Shown here piece after piece: positions 37,021-53,833 of a DNA stretch of 64,000 bases. The translations under genes were made by a program, and so were the position numbers. The notes under the pieces were generated by a model that was given only the letters and a program-made list of their open reading frames with translations, did no database searches and was not told the DNA's origin. Numbering within the stretch: the first letter of the stretch is position 1; every line of letters begins with the position of its first letter. This DNA is from Epiperipatus broadwayi. Taxonomy: Eukaryota > Onychophora > Udeonychophora > Euonychophora > Peripatidae. The stretch lies in contig JAQFVV010006221.1 in assembly GCA_028023455.1 (NCBI GenBank), positions 7,793,011 through 7,857,010 of the forward strand, written 5' to 3'.

Positions 37021-40000
37021 CTACCAACACCATCCCTAACCATGACCCAACATCATACCTAACCACCACCATCTCTAACCACAACCATCCCTAACCACTA
37101 CCATCCCCAAACCACCAGGATCCCTAACCACAACCATACCTTCATCCGTCCCTACCCATCCATTCCTAACCACCACCAAACCCCCTCCCTTCCCACCAAC
37201 CCATCAAAAACCATACCTAAGAAGCATAATACCTTACCACCACCATACCTAACCACCTCCCCATCACTACCTGCTACCATCCCTAACCACCAGTACCACT
37301 AACCTGCACTATCCATAACCGTGACCTTACTTAACCACTACCATCCGTGTAAGCAACACCAACACTAACCCTGTCCATCCCTAACCACCAGCAGTCTTTT
37401 CTTCTCCCCTTCCCTCATTCTTCCTCTTCTCCTCCACCACCACCATTCCTTACCACAACCATATGTAACAACCATACCTAACTTCCACCATTTCTAACTG
37501 CACTCACCACCTCACCTAGCCACCACCATACCAAAACACCACCATCACTAACTCCCACTTTCCATGTAACCACCACCACCACTAACCCTTTCCATTCCTA
37601 ACCACCATTGTTATTAGTAGTAGTATTCACCACCACCACCATCCCTAACCATGACCCTACATCATACAAATGACCACCTCTAACCAATACCATCCTTAAC
37701 CACTCCTGTCTCTAAGCACCTGGATGTTTAACCACCATCATACCTTCATCCCTCCTTACCCACCCATTCCTAACCACCACCATACCTCCCTCACTTCCCA
37801 GCCACCCATCAACCATGATACCTAACCACCATAACTTATTCCCACCAAACCTAACCAAAACCATACCTAACCACTTCCCCATCACTACCTCCTGCCATCC
37901 TAAACCACCAGTGCCACTAACTCCCACCAACCCTAACCACCACCATCTTGTGTAAGCACCACCATCCCTAATGCTGTCCATCCATAACCAACACCATTCT
38001 TTTCTTCTCTACTTTCTCCTTTTTCTTCTTCCTCTTCTTTATCCTCCTCTTTTCCTTCACCACCACCATTCCAAACCATCACCATATATAACCACCACCA
38101 TAGCTAACCACCACTCACCACATCTAGCCACCACCGTACCTTACCACCACCATCACTATTTGCCACTTTCCATGTAACCACCACCTTCACTAACCCTTTC
38201 CATCTCTCCCCAATACTATTATTATTCACCACCACCACCATCCCTAAATATGACCCAATGTCATACCTAACCACCACCCCTAAGTAACATCATCGCTAAC
38301 CACCACTATCCCTAACCACAATCCCTAACCACTACCATCCCTAATCACCAAAATAAAAAACCACCACCATATCTCCACCCCTCCCTACCCACCCATTTCT
38401 AACCACCACCATACACTCTCCCTTCCCACCAACCCATTGACCACCATACCTAACCACCACCAAAGCTAACCACCATCATACCTTACCGCCACCATAGCTA
38501 ACCATCTCCATCACTCACTCCCACCACCCCTAACCACCACCACCACTAACCTGCACCCCCTTACCTAACCACAACCCACAATCAAACCTACCCACCATAA
38601 TACCTAACCACCACCATCACTAACTTCCACTATCCATGTAACCACCATCATAAGTAAAGCCCTCCATCCCATACCACCATTGTTATTATTATTATTATCC
38701 ACCACCACCACCATCATTAACAATGATCCAACATCATATCTAACAACCACCCCTAACACCATACCTAACCATTACCATCACTAATCACCAAGATGCTTAA
38801 CCACAACCATATTTCCATCCCTCCATAATCACCCATTTCTAACCACTACCATACTCTCTCCCTTTCCACCCACCAATCAACCACCATACCTAACCACCAT
38901 CATACCTTACCACCACCAAATGTAACCACCACCATACCTAAACATCATCACTCACTCCCACCATCTCTAACCACCACCACCACTAACCTGCACCAACTTA
39001 CCTAACCAACACCCACAATCAAACCTACCCAGCACAATACCTAACCACCACCATCATAAGTAAACCACTTGACCACCACCATCATTAACTATGATCCAAC
39101 ATCATACCTAACAATCACCCCTAACTAACACCATACCTAACCACCACCATCCCTAACAAACATCCCTAACCAGTGGGATCCCTAACAACTATAGCTTCAT
39201 CCCTCCCTACTTGCCCATTCCTAACCATCACTATAACTCCCTCCCTTCCCACCCACCCATCAACTACCATACCTGACCACCACCATACCTCCATCTCTCC
39301 CTTCCCACCCACCCATCAAACACCATACCCAACCACCACCAAACTTAAACACAATCATACTTTACCACAACCATACATAACCACCACCATATCTTACCAC
39401 CCACCCATCACTACCCCCTACCATTTCTAACCACCAGTACCACTAACCGTCACCATCCCTAATGACCACCATACATACCCACCACCATCTGTGTACCCAA
39501 CACTACCACTAACCCTGACTATCCCTAACCACCTGCAGTCTTTCCTTCTCTTTATTCATCTTCTTCCTCTTCTCCTCCTCCACCACCACCATCCCTAACC
39601 ACCATTATATCTAACTACCATACCTAACTACCACCATTTCTAACCAACATCCCTATCCACCACTCACCACCACACATGGCAACTACCCCACCAACCCACC
39701 ATCACTAACTCCCACTTTCCATGTAACCACGACCATCGCTAACCCTTTCTATCCCTAACCACGATTATTATCATTATTATTCACCACTACCACCATCCCT
39801 AACCATAACCCAACATCATACCTAACCATTACTAATAACACCATCCCTAACCACCTGTATCTTTACCACAACCATAGCTCCCTCCCTACCCACCTATTGC
39901 TAACCACCACCATACCTCCCACTCTCCACCCTTCCCACCCATCCATCAACCACCACCAAATTTAACCACCAACAAACCTAACATACCACACCTAACCAGT

Positions 40001-43000
40001 TCCACATCACTACCTCTTACCATCCCTAACAACCACTACCACTAACCTTCAACATCCCTAACTACCACCATACATAATGATCACCTCTGTGTGACCACTA
40101 CCATCATTAACACTCTCCATCTTTAACCACCACCAGTCTCTTCTTCACCACCACTTCCATCCCTAACCACCATCATATCTAACCACCATACCTAACTACC
40201 ACCATTTCCCTCCACAATCCCTAACCACCACCTTACCTAACAACCACCCACCATCAACCTTGCCACTGCCATATTTAACAACTACCATCCCTAACTCCCA
40301 CTTTTTGTGTAACCACCACCATCCCTTACTTTCCATCCCTAACAACCATTATTATTATTAATTATATTCACAACCACCATCCCTAACCATGATCCAACAG
40401 CATACATAACCACCATCCCTAATCACAACCATCGCTAACAACTACCATCTCTAACCACCCATTCCTAAGATACCACCATATCTCCCTACCTCCCTTCCCA
40501 CCCACTCACCAACCACCAAAGCTAACCACCATCATACATTAACACCACCAAACCTAACCACCACCTCCATCACTAACTACACCATCCCTAACAACCACCA
40601 AAACTAATCCCCACAACCATAACTAACCACCACCCAGCATCAAGCCTACCCCCACCATCAAACCTACCACCACAATACCAAGCCACCACGATCACTAACT
40701 CCCACCTTCCACAAACCACCATCATCATTAACCCACTCTATCCCTAACCACCATTATTATTATTATTCACCACCACCACCATCCCTAACCATAACAAATC
40801 ATATCTAACCACCACCCCTAAATCTAACCATACAGACCCACCACGATCCCAAACCGCTACCATCCCTAACCACAACCATACCTCCAACCCTCCCTACCCA
40901 TCCATTCCTAACCACCATCATACCTCCCTCCCTCCCTTCCCACCCACCCATCAACCACCATACCTAAGAACCACCAAAGCTAACCATCATCATACCTTAC
41001 CACCATCAAACATAACAACCACCATACCTAAACATTTCCATCACTCACTCCCAACATCCCTAACCACCACTCCCACTAACCTGCACCAAGTTACCTAACC
41101 ACTACCGACAATCAAACCTACCCACCATAATACCTAACCACCATCACTAACTTCCACCATCCATGTAACCATCATCATAAGTAAACCCCTCATCCCATAC
41201 GACCATTATTATTATCTTTATTAGTATTATTATTATCCACCACCACCATCATTAACCATGATCCAACATTATACCTAACAACCACCCCTAACTAACACCA
41301 TACCTAACCACAACCATTCCTAACCACTACTATCCCTAACCAGTAGGATCTCTAACCACAACCATAGCTTCAGCCCTTCCTACTTGCCCATTCCTAACCA
41401 CCACCATACCTCCCTCCCTTCCCACCCACCCATCAACCACCATACATACTCACAACCATACCTCCCTCCCTCCCTTCCCACCTACCAATCAACCACCACA
41501 CCTAATCACCACCAAACCTAACCACCATCTTAACTTACCACTACCATATCTTACCATGTCTCCATCACTACCTCCTACCATCCCTAACCACCAGTACCAC
41601 TAACCGGCACCATCTTTAATGACCACCATATGCAACCACCACCATCTGTGTAACCAAAACCAAACACTAACCCTGTCCATCCCTAACCACCACCAGTCAT
41701 TTCTTCTCTTTCTTCCTCTTCTCCTCCTCCAACACCACCATCCCTAACCACCATTATATCTAACCTATTAACTACGACCATTTCTAACCACCATCCCTAT
41801 TTACCACTCACCACCACACCTAGCAACCATCATACCAAACTACCACCATCACCAACTCCCAATTTCCATGTAACCACCACCATGACTAACCCTTTATATC
41901 CCTAAACACCATTATTATCATTATTATTCACCACCACCACAATCCCTAACCATGACCCAACATCATGCCTAACCATTACCCCTAACACCATACCTAAACC
42001 ACCACCATCTGTAACCACTACCAACCCTAACCAACTGGATCCCTAATAACAATCATGCATTGTATCCTCTCTACCCAATCATTCCTACCCATGACCATAC
42101 CTCTTCCTACCCACCAACCCATCAGCCACCATACATAACCTCCAGCAAAAGCAAACTGCATCATAACTTACAATGACCAAACCTATCTACCACCATACCT
42201 AAACACCACACACCACCATACCTCATGGCCACCATCACTAACTCCCTCTTTCTGTGTAACAACCACCATCACTAGCCCTTTCCATCTTTAACCACCATTA
42301 TTATTATTATTATTCACCACCACCATCCCTAACCATGACCCAACCACATACCTAACAATCTCGCTGAACTAACCACCCCTAACCACCACCATGCCTAAAC
42401 ACAACCATCATTAACCACTACCATCCCTAACCACCAGGAACCATAACCACCACAATACTTCCCTCCCTACCTTCCCACGCTTCCATCAACCACCATACAT
42501 GTTCACCACCAAAGCTAACCACCATCATACCTTACCACCACAAAACCTAACCACCACCATGCCTAATGATATTCCCATCACCACCTCCCACCATCCCTAA
42601 CCACCACTACCACAAACCCCACCATCCCTAACCACCACCATAGATAACCACCACCATCCATGTATCCACCACCCATCAGTCTCTTCTCCACCACCAGCAC
42701 CACTGCCATCCCTAACCACCACCATTTCTAACCACCATCACCATTTCCGTCCACCATCCCTAATCACGACTGTACCTAACGCCCTCATCTAGCCACCACC
42801 ATACCTAATGACCACCATCACTAATTCCCACTTTCCATGTAATCACCACCTTCACTAACCTTTTCCATCCCTAAACATCATTATTATTATTTCAACACCA
42901 CCATGACACCTTCATTAACCACGACCCAACATCATATCTAACCCATCATACCTAACCACCACCCCTAACTATCACCATCCCTAACCACTGCCATCCCTAA

Positions 43001-45883
43001 GCACCAGGAACCTTAACCACCACCATACTTTATCTCTCCCTACCCACCCATCTGTAACCACCACCATACCTCCCTCCCTTCCCACCCACCCATCAACCAC
43101 CATACCTAACCACAACCAAAGCTAACCACCCTCATACCTTACCCTCATCAAACCTAACCACCTCCATCACAAACTCCCACCATCCCTAACAACCACTACC
43201 ACTAACCTCCACCACCATCAAACCAACCCACCACCATATGTAACCATGACCATTGCTAACTCCCACCTGTGTAGCTACCATCATCGTTAACTCCGTCCAT
43301 CCCTAATGATCATTATTATTATTCACCCCCATCCCTAACCATGACCCAAATCATACCTAACCACCTACATCCTTAACCACTACTATTCCTAGCCACCTGG
43401 ATCCTTAACCACAACCATACCTCCATCCCTCACTACTCATCCATTCGTAACCACGTCTCCCTGCCTCCCTTCCCACTCACCCATCAAACACCATAATTAA
43501 CCACCACCAAACTTAACCATCATAATACATTACCACCACAAAACCTAACCAACACCATACATAACCATCTCCACATCACCACTTCCCACCATCCCTAACC
43601 ACAACTACCAGTAACCACCACCATACCTAACCACCACCATCAATGCATCCACCATGACAAGTCTTCAGCACCACCACCACTGCCATCCCTAAAGACCACC
43701 ATTCCTAATCACCACCATACCTAATCACCACCCACAACATAGCCATTGCCATACCTAACCACCACCCAAACTGATTCCCACTTTCCATGTAACCACCACC
43801 ATAACTAACTTTTTCCACCCTGAACCACCATTATTATTTCACCACCACCATCCCTAACCATGACCAAACATCATATTTAAACACCACCCATAATTATCAC
43901 CATCCCTAACCACCATCAGCCCTAACCACAACCATCCCTAACCACCAGGATCCCTAACTACAATCATACCTCCATACCTCCCTACCCACCCATTTCTAAG
44001 CACAACCATAGCTCCCTCCCTCCCACCCACCCACCCATCAACCACAATAGCTAATGACCACCAAATTTAACCACCAGCATACTTTAGCACCAACAAACAC
44101 ACCACCACCATACCTAACCACCTCCACATAACTATCTCCCACCATCCCTGACAACCACTAAAACTAACCCCCAATATCCATAACCACCACCATAACTAAC
44201 TCACTATCCATGTAACCACCACCACCATCATTAACCCCTCCATCCCTAACCACCACGTCTCCACCCCAATCACCATCCCTAACCACCACCATATCTAACC
44301 ACCATACCTAAATACCACCATTTCCATTCACCATCCCTAATCACCATACGTAACCACCACCCACCACCACACAGATGCACCACCATATTTAATGACCACC
44401 ATTACTAACTCCCACTTTTTGTGTAACCACCACCATCACTAACCCATTACACTCCTAACCACCATTATTATTAATATTATTTCACCACCACCATCACCAT
44501 CCCTAACCATGATTCAACATTATACCTAACCACCACCCCTAACTATCACCATCCCTAAACACAAACATCCCTAACCACTATCATCACTAACCACCAGGAT
44601 TCCTAACCACAAACATACCTTCATGGCTCCCTACCCACCCATTCCTAAGCACCATCATACCTGCCTCCCTCCCACTCTTTCCACCCACCCACCAACCACC
44701 ATACCTAACCAACACCAAATTTTACCACCAGCATACCATGCCCCCAACAAACATAACCATAAACATACCTAACCACCTCCACATCACTATCTCCTACCAT
44801 CCCTAACCACCACTACAACTAACCCTCAATACTTCTAAACCACCACCATCTATGTATCGACCACCATCACTAACCCCCTTCATCCCTAACCACCACCAGT
44901 CTTCACCACCACCACCTCCATCCCTAACTGCCACCATACCTAACCACCATTTCTAACCACCATCCATAACCACCACAATTCACCACACCTAGAAATTGCC
45001 ATACCTAACCACCACCATCACTAACCCTTTCCAACCCTAACCAACATTATTATTGTTTCACCACCACCACTACCATCCCTAACCATTCACCAAGCTCATA
45101 CCTAACCATCGCCCCTAACTATTACCATCCCTAACCACAACCATCCCTAACCACAACCATCCCTAACCACTACCGTTTCTAACCACCTTGAGCCCTAACT
45201 GCAACCAAACCTCCATCCCCCTACCCACCCATACCTAACCACCACCATACCTCCCTCCCTTCTCACTCACCCATGAACCACCATACCTAACCACCACCAA
45301 ATTTAATCAGCATCCCTTAGCACCACCAAACCTAACCACCACCATACCTAACCACCTCCACATCACTAACTCCCACCATCCCTAACCACCACTACCACTC
45401 ACCCAACCATCCCTAACACCACCATCCCTAACCACCACCATACCAAACAACCACCATCCATGTATCCACCACCATCCCTATCCACCATCACTATCTTCAC
45501 CACTCAGTCCCTAACCACCACCATCTCTAACCTCCATTTCTAACCACCATCCCTAACCACCACCACACCTAGCCATTGCCATCCCTAACCACTACCATCC
45601 CTAACCACCAATATCCATAACCACCACCATACCTCCATCCCTACCCTACCCACCCCATTCCTAACCACCACCAAACCTCTCTCCCTCCCATCTTCCCACC
45701 CACCCACAACCACCATACCTAACCACCACCAACCTAACCACCATCATACATTACCACCACCAAACCTAACCTCCATATACCTAACCATTCCCCATCACCA
45801 CCTACCACCTTCCCTAACCACCACTCCACTAACCCCTACCATCCCTAACCACCACCATCCAACTATCCACCATCCCTAACCAC

Positions 45884-47413
45884 CATCATTTTTCTCTACC
45901 ACCAGTCCCTAACCATCACCATACCTAACCACCATCTCTAACCACCACCATATCTAACCACCACCCCCATCACCACACCTAGCCATTACCAAACCTAACC
46001 ATCACCATCACTAATTCCCACCATTCAGTGTAACCACCACCATCACTAACCTATTCCACCCTTAACCACCATTATTATTATTTCACCACCATGCCTAACG
46101 ATGACCCAACATCATACCTAACCACCACCCATAACTATCACCATTCCTAACCACAACCATCCCTAACCACTCCAATGCCTAACCACCAGGATCCCTAAAC
46201 ACAACCATACCTCCATCCCTCCCTACCCACCCATTCCTAACCACCACCATATCCTCCCACCCACCCTTCCCACCCACCCATCGACCACCATACCTAACCA
46301 CCACCAAACCTAATCACCAGCATACCTTACCACCACCAAACCTAACCACCACCATACCTAACAGCCTCCACATCACCACCTCCCACCATCTCTAACCACC
46401 ACTACCACTGACCCCCAACATCCCTAACCACCACCATACCTAACCACACCATCCTTACCCATCATAACCCCCACCATCCCTAACCACCACCATATCTAAC
46501 CACCATACCTAAATACCACCATTTCCATCCACCATACCTAACCACCACCCACCAGCATACCTAATAACGACCATCACTACCTCCCACTTTCCATGCAACC
46601 ACCACCATCAGTAACGCTTTCCATGTTTAACCACCATTATTATTATTATTTTCCCCATCACCATCACCTCCTAAGCATGACCCAACATCACACCTAACCA
46701 CCACCCCTAACTAACACCATCCCTAACCACAACCATCCCTAACCACTACCATCCCTAACAACCAGGATCCATAACCACAACCAAACCTCCATCCCTCCCT
46801 ACCAACCCATTCCTAACCACCACCATACCTCCCTCCCTTTCCCACCCACCCATCAACCTCCATACCTAACCACCACAAAACCTAACCACCATGATACCTA
46901 ACCATCACCACCCACCTCCCACCATCCCTAACCACTACTATCACTCACCCCTACCATCCCTAACCACCACCATACCTAACAACCACTATCCAGGTATCAC
47001 CACCATCCCTATCCACCATCAGCTTCATCACTGCAGTCCCTAACCACCACTATCTCTAACCTCCATTTCCAACCACCATCCCTAACCAACACCACACCTA
47101 GCCATTGCCATCCCTAACCACTACCATCCCTAACCACAAGGATCCATAACCACAACCATACCTCCATCCCTCCCTACCCACCCATTCCTAACCACCACCA
47201 AACCTCTCTTCCTCCCACCCTTCCCACCCACCCATCAACCACCATATCTAACCACCACCAAACCTAACCACCATCATACATTACCACCACAAAACCTAAC
47301 CTCCATGATACCTAACCATTGTCCCATCACCACCTCCCACCTTCCCTAACCACCACTACCACTAACCCCCACCATCCCTAACCACCACCACCAAGTATCC
47401 ACCACCTAACACC
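45884..47413 (+). repeat. HOR copy 1
   Basis: About 1.53 kb. It shares private variants with copy 10: CCATGTTTAACCACC before the B island, ACCAAACCTCCATCCCTCCC, and CCACTATCCAGGTATCACC. Confidence 0.75.
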
Positions 47414-49010
47414 ACATTTTTTCTCTACCACCATCCCTAACCATCACCATATCTAACCACCATTTCTAACCAACACCATATCTAACCACCACCCATGACC
47501 ACATCTAGCCATTGCGATACCTAACCACCACCATCACTAATTCCCACATTCAGTGTACCCACCACCATCACTAACCTATTCCACCCTTAACCACCATTAT
47601 TATTTTTCACCACCACCACCATCATGCCTAATGATGACCCAACATCATACCGAACCACCACCCATAACTATCACCATCCCTAACCACCACCATCCCTAAC
47701 CACTACCATGTGTAACCACCAGGATCCCTAACCACAACCATACCTCCATCCCTCCCTACCCACCCATTCCTAACCACCACCATACCTCCCTCCCTCCCAC
47801 CCTTCCCACCAACCCATCAACCACCATACCTAACCACCACCAAATTTAATCACCAGCATACCTTACCACCAACAAACCTAACCACCACCATACCTAACAA
47901 CCTACACCCACTACCTCCCACAACCTCTAACCACCACTACCACTAACCTCCAACATGCCTAACCACCCCTATACCTAACCATCACCATCCGTGTAACAAC
48001 CATCATTATCCCCCTCCATCCCTAACCACCACCATATCTAACCACCATACCTAACTACCACCATTTCCATCCACCATACCTAACCACACCACCACCATAC
48101 CTAATAACCACCATCACTAACTCCCACTTTCCATGCAACCACCACCATCAGTAACGTTTTCCATCCCTAACCACCATTATTATTCTTCACCATGACCATC
48201 ACCCCTGAGCATGACCCAACATCACACATAACCACCACCAATAACGAACACCATCCCTAACCACATCCATCCCTAACCACTACCATCCCTAACCACCAGG
48301 ATCCACAACCGCAACCATACCTCCATCCTTCCCTACACACCCATTCCTAACCACCACCATACCTCCCTACTTCCCACCCACCCATCAACCACCATACCTA
48401 ACCACCACCAAACCTAACCACCATCATACATTACCACCACAAAACCTAACCACCATGATACCTAACCATCACCCCATCACCACCTTCCACCATCCCTAAC
48501 CACCACTACCACTAACACCCATACCATCCCTAATCACCACCATCCCTAACCACCACCATACCAAACAACCACCATCCATGTATCCACCACCATCCCTATC
48601 CACCATCACTTTCTTCACCACTACAGTCCCTAACCACCACTATCTCTAACCTCCATTTCTAACCACCATCTCTAACCACCACCACACCTAGCCATTGCCA
48701 TCTCTAACCACTACCATCCCTAACCACAAGGATCCATAACCACAACCATACTTCCATCCCACCCTACCCACCCATTCCTAACCACCACCAAACCTCTCTC
48801 CCTCCCAGTCTTCCCACCCACCCATCAACCACCATATCTAACCACCACCAAGCCTAACCACCATCATACATTACCACCACAAAACCTAACATCCATGATA
48901 CCTAACCATTGCCCCATCACCACCTACCACCTTCCCTAACCTCCACTACCACTAACCCCTACCATCCCTAACCACCACCATCCAAGTATCCACCATCCCT
49001 AACCACCATC
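47414..49010 (+). repeat. HOR copy 2
   Basis: About 1.60 kb. Its C monomer shares CCCAGTCTTCCCACCC and CCACCAAGCCTAACC with copy 12. Confidence 0.75.
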
Positions 49011-50562
49011 AGTTTTTTCTCTACCACCAGTCCCTAACCATCACCATCTCTAACCATTTCTAACCACCATATCTAACCACCACCCATGACCACATCTAGC
49101 CATTGCCATACCTAACCACCACCATCACTAATTCCCACATTCAGTGTAACCACCACCATCACTAACCTATTCCACCCTTAACCACCATTATTATTTCACC
49201 ACCACCATGCCTAACGATGACCCAACATCATACCTAACCACCACCCATAACTATCACCATTCCTAACCACCACCATCCCTAACCACTACCATGCCTAACC
49301 ACCATGATCCCTAAACACAACCATACGTCCATCCCTCCCTACCCACCCATTCCTAACCACCACCATACCTCCCTCCCACCCACCCTTCCCACCCACCCAT
49401 CGACCACCATACCTAACCACCACCAAATTTAATCACCAGCATACCTTACCACCAACAAACCTAACCACCACCATACCTAACAACCTCCACACCACTACCT
49501 CCCACCATCTCTAACCACCACTACCACTAACCCCCAACATCCCTAACCACCACCATACCTAACCATCACCATCCATGTAACAACCATCATTAACCCCCTC
49601 CATCCCTAACCACCACCATATCTAACCACCATACCTAACTACCACCATTTCCATCCACCATACCTAACCACCACCCACCACCATACCTAATAACCACCAT
49701 CACTAACTCTCACTTTCCATGCAACCACCACCATCAGTAACATTTTCCATCCCTAACCACCATTATTCTTCACCATGACCATCAGCCCTGAGCATGACCC
49801 AACATCACACATAACCACCACCAATAACGAACACCATCCCTAACCACATCCATCCCTAACCGCTACCATTCCTAACCACCAGGATCCATAACCACCACCA
49901 TACCTCCACCCTTCCCTACCCACCAATTCCTAACCACCACCATACCTCCCACCCACTCATCAACCTCCATACCTAACCACCACCAAACGTAACCACCATC
50001 ATACATTACCTCCACAAAACCTAACCACCATGATACCTAACCATCAGCCCATCACCATCTCCCACCATCCCTAACTACTACTACCACTCACCCCTATCAT
50101 CCCTAATCACCACCATCCCTAACCACCACCATACCTAACAACCACCATCCATGTATCCACCACCATCCCTAACCACCATCAGTTTCTTCATCACTGCAGT
50201 TCCTAACCACCACTATCTCTAACCTCCATTTCTAACCACCATCCCTAACTATCACCACATCTAGCCATTGCCATCCCTAACCACAAGGATCCATAACCAC
50301 AACCATACATCCATCCTTCCCTACCCACCCATTCCTAAGCACCACCAAACTCTGCATCCCCTTTCCTACCCACCCATCAACCACCATTTCTAACCACCAC
50401 CTAACCTAACCACGATCATACATTACCACCACAAAACGTAACCTCCATGATACCTAACCATGGTCCCATCACCACCTCCCACCTTCCCTAACCACCATGA
50501 CCACTAATCCCTACCATCCCTAACCACCACCATCCAAGGATCCACTATCCCTAACCACCATC
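49011..50562 (+). repeat. HOR copy 3
   Basis: About 1.55 kb. Its B monomer shares CCTCCACCCTTCCCTACCC with copy 11. Confidence 0.75.
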
Positions 50563-52396
50563 AGTTTTTTCTCTACCACCAGTCCCTAACCATCACCATC
50601 TCTAACCACCATTTCTAACCACCACCATATCTAACCACCACCCATGACCACATCTAGCCATTGCCATACCTAACCACCACCATCACTAATTCCCACATTC
50701 AGTGTAACCACCACCATCACTAACCTATTCCACCATTAACCACCATTATTGTTATTTCACCACCACCACCACCATGCCTAACGATGACCCAACATCATAC
50801 CGAACCACCTCCCGTAACTATCACCATCCCTAACCACTACCATACCTAAACACCAGGATCCCTAAACACAACCATACCTCCATACCTCCCTACCCACCCA
50901 TTTCTAACCACCACCATACCTCCGTCACTCCCACTCTTCCCGCCCACCCATGGACCACCATACCTAACAACCACCAAATTTAATCACCAGCATATCTTGC
51001 CAACAACAAACCTAACCACCACCATGATCACTAACCTATTCCACCATTAACCACCATTATTATTTCACCACCACCACCATGCCTAACGATGACCCAACAT
51101 CATACCAAACCACCACCCATAACTATCACCATCCCTAACCACTACCATACCTAACCACCAGGATCCCTAAACACAACCATTCTTCCATACCTCCCTACCA
51201 ACCCATTTCTAACCACCACCATACCTCCCTCACTCCCACTCTTCCCGCCCACCCATGGACCACCATACCTAACCACCACCAAATTTAATCACCAGCATAT
51301 CTTGCCAACAACAAACCTAACCACCACCATACCTAACTACGTCCACACCACTACCTCCCACCATCTCTAACCACCATTACCACAAGGCTCCAACATCCCT
51401 AACCACCACCATACCTAATGATCACCATCCGCGTAACAACCATCATTAACTCCCTCCATCCCTAACCACCACCATACCTAAATACCACCATTTCCATCCA
51501 TCATACCTAACCACCACTCACCACCATCCCTAATAACAACCATCACTAACTCCCACTTTTTATGCAACCACCCCCATGAGTAACATTTTCCATGCCTAAC
51601 CACTGTTAATATTAATATTCACCATGACCACCCCTGAGCATGACCCAACATCACACCTAACCACCACCAATAACGAACACCACCCCTAACCATATCCATT
51701 TCTGACCACTACCATCCCTAACCAGGATCCATAACCACAACAATACCTCCATTTCTCCCTACCCAGCCATTCCTAACCACCCCCACCATCTCCCTCCCTC
51801 CCACCTACCCATCAACCTCCATACCTAACAACCATCATACATTACCACTACAATACCTAACCACCATGATACCTAACCATCACCCCATCACTACCTCCCA
51901 CCATCCCTAACCACTACTACCACTCACCCCTACCATTGGTACTCCCAACCATTTCTAACCACCACCATACCTAACAACCGCCATCCATGTATCTACCACC
52001 ATCCCTATCCACCATCAGTTTCTTCATCACTGCAGTCCCTAACCACCACTATCTCTAACCTCCATTTCAAACCAACATCACTATCACCACATCTAACCAT
52101 TTCCATCCCTAACCACTATCATCCCTAACCACAAAGATCCATAACCACAAACATACCTACATGCCTCCCTGCCCACCCATTCCTAACCACCACCAAACCT
52201 CTCTCCCTCCCACCCTTTCCACCCACCCATCAAGCACCAAACCTAGCCACCATCATACATTACCACCACAAAACCTAACCTCCATGATACCTAATGATTG
52301 TCCCATCACCACCTCCCACCTTCCCTAACCACCACTACTACTAACCCCTACAATGCCTAACCACCACCATCCAAGTATCCACCAACCCTAACCATC
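50563..52396 (+). repeat. HOR copy 4 with internal 305-bp tandem duplication
   Basis: 1,834 bases long. Part of its A monomer is present twice: about 50,719-51,023 and 51,024-51,328. Both carry CTTCCCGCCCACCCATGGAC and CATATCTTGCCAACAACAAA, variants not seen in other copies. The junction is visible at ACCACCATGATCACTAACC near 51,024. Confidence 0.8.
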
Positions 52397-53833
52397 AGTT
52401 TTTTCTTGACCACGACAGTCCCTAACCATCACAATCTCTAACCACCATATCTAACCAGCACCCAAGACCACATCTAGCCATTGCCATACCTAACCACCAC
52501 CATCACTAATTCCCACATTCAGTGTAACCACCACCATCAGTAACCTATTCCATTATTATTTCACCTCCACCACCACCATGCCTAACGATGATCCAACATC
52601 ATACTGAACCACCACACGTAACTATCACCATCCCTAACCACCATCCCTAACCACTACCATGCCTAACCACCAGAATCAATAAACACAACCATACCTCCAT
52701 CCCTCCCTACCCACCCATTCCTAACCACCACCATACCTCCCTCCCTCCCACCCTTCCCACCCACCCATTGACCACCAAATTTAATCACCAGCATACCTTA
52801 CCACCAACAAACCTAACCACCACCATACCTAACCTACACACCACTACCTCCCACAATCTCTAACCACCACTACAAGTAACCCCCAACATCCCTAACCACC
52901 ACCATCCGTGTAACAACCATCATTAACCATCTCCATCCCTAACCACCACCATACCTAACCACCACCCACCACCATACCTAGTAACCACCATCACTAACTC
53001 CCACTTTCCATGCAACCACCACCATGAGTAACGTTTTCCATCCCTAACCACCATTAGGATTATTCACCATGGCCATCACCCCTGAGCATGACCCAATATC
53101 ACATCTGACCACCACCAATAACGAACACCATCCCTAACCACATCCATCTCTAAGCGCTACCATCCCTAACCACCAGGATCCATAACCACAACCATACCTC
53201 CATCCCTCCCTACCCACCCATTCCTAACCACCACCATACCTCCCTCCTTCCCACCCACCCATCAACCACCATACCTAACCACCATCATACATTACCACCA
53301 CAAAACCTAACCACCATGATACCTAACCATCACCCCAACACCACCTTCGACCATCCCTAAACACTACTACCACTCACCCATACCATCCCTAATCAACACC
53401 ATCCCCTACCCACCACCATACCAAACAACCACCATCCATGTACCCACCACAATCCCTATCCACCATCCCTTTCTTCACCACTGCAGTCCCTAACCACCAC
53501 TATCTCTAACTTCCATTTCTAACCACCACAACATCTAGCCATTGCCATCCCTAACCACTACCATCCCTAACCACAAAGATCCACAACCATACCTCCATCC
53601 CTCCCTACCCACCCATTCCTAACACCAAGCCTCTCTCCACCCACCCATCAACCACCATATCTAACCATCACCAAACCTAACCACCATCATACATTACCAC
53701 CACAAAACCTAACCTCCATGATATTTAACCATTGCCCCATCACCACCTCCCACCTTCCCTAACCCCCACTACTACTAACCCCTACCATACCTAACCACCA
53801 CCATCCAAGTATCTACCATCCCTAACCACCATC
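52397..53833 (+). repeat. HOR copy 5
   Basis: About 1.44 kb. It is somewhat shortened and more diverged; the start reads CAGTTTTTTCTTGACC. Confidence 0.7.

Larger units (their letters stand above)
22555..45883. repeat. Satellite array, irregular middle block
   Basis: This is the same (CCA)n + T[A/C]CCTAA sequence, now with clear modules. A typical monomer of about 0.6-0.68 kb starts with a polypyrimidine tract after CCACCAGTCT. It then has phrases around CCATATCTAACC, CACTTTCCATGTAACC, an (ATT)n island, the ATGACCCAACATCAT box, a CCAGGATCC site, and the pyrimidine phrases CCTCCCTCCCTTCCCACC. Spacing between successive polypyrimidine starts is about 600-680 in many places (34,679 to 35,362; 37,388 to 37,998; 39,538 to 40,137) and about 1.0-1.55 kb where a start has been lost. 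Large internal duplications are listed separately. No genes. Confidence 0.93.
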
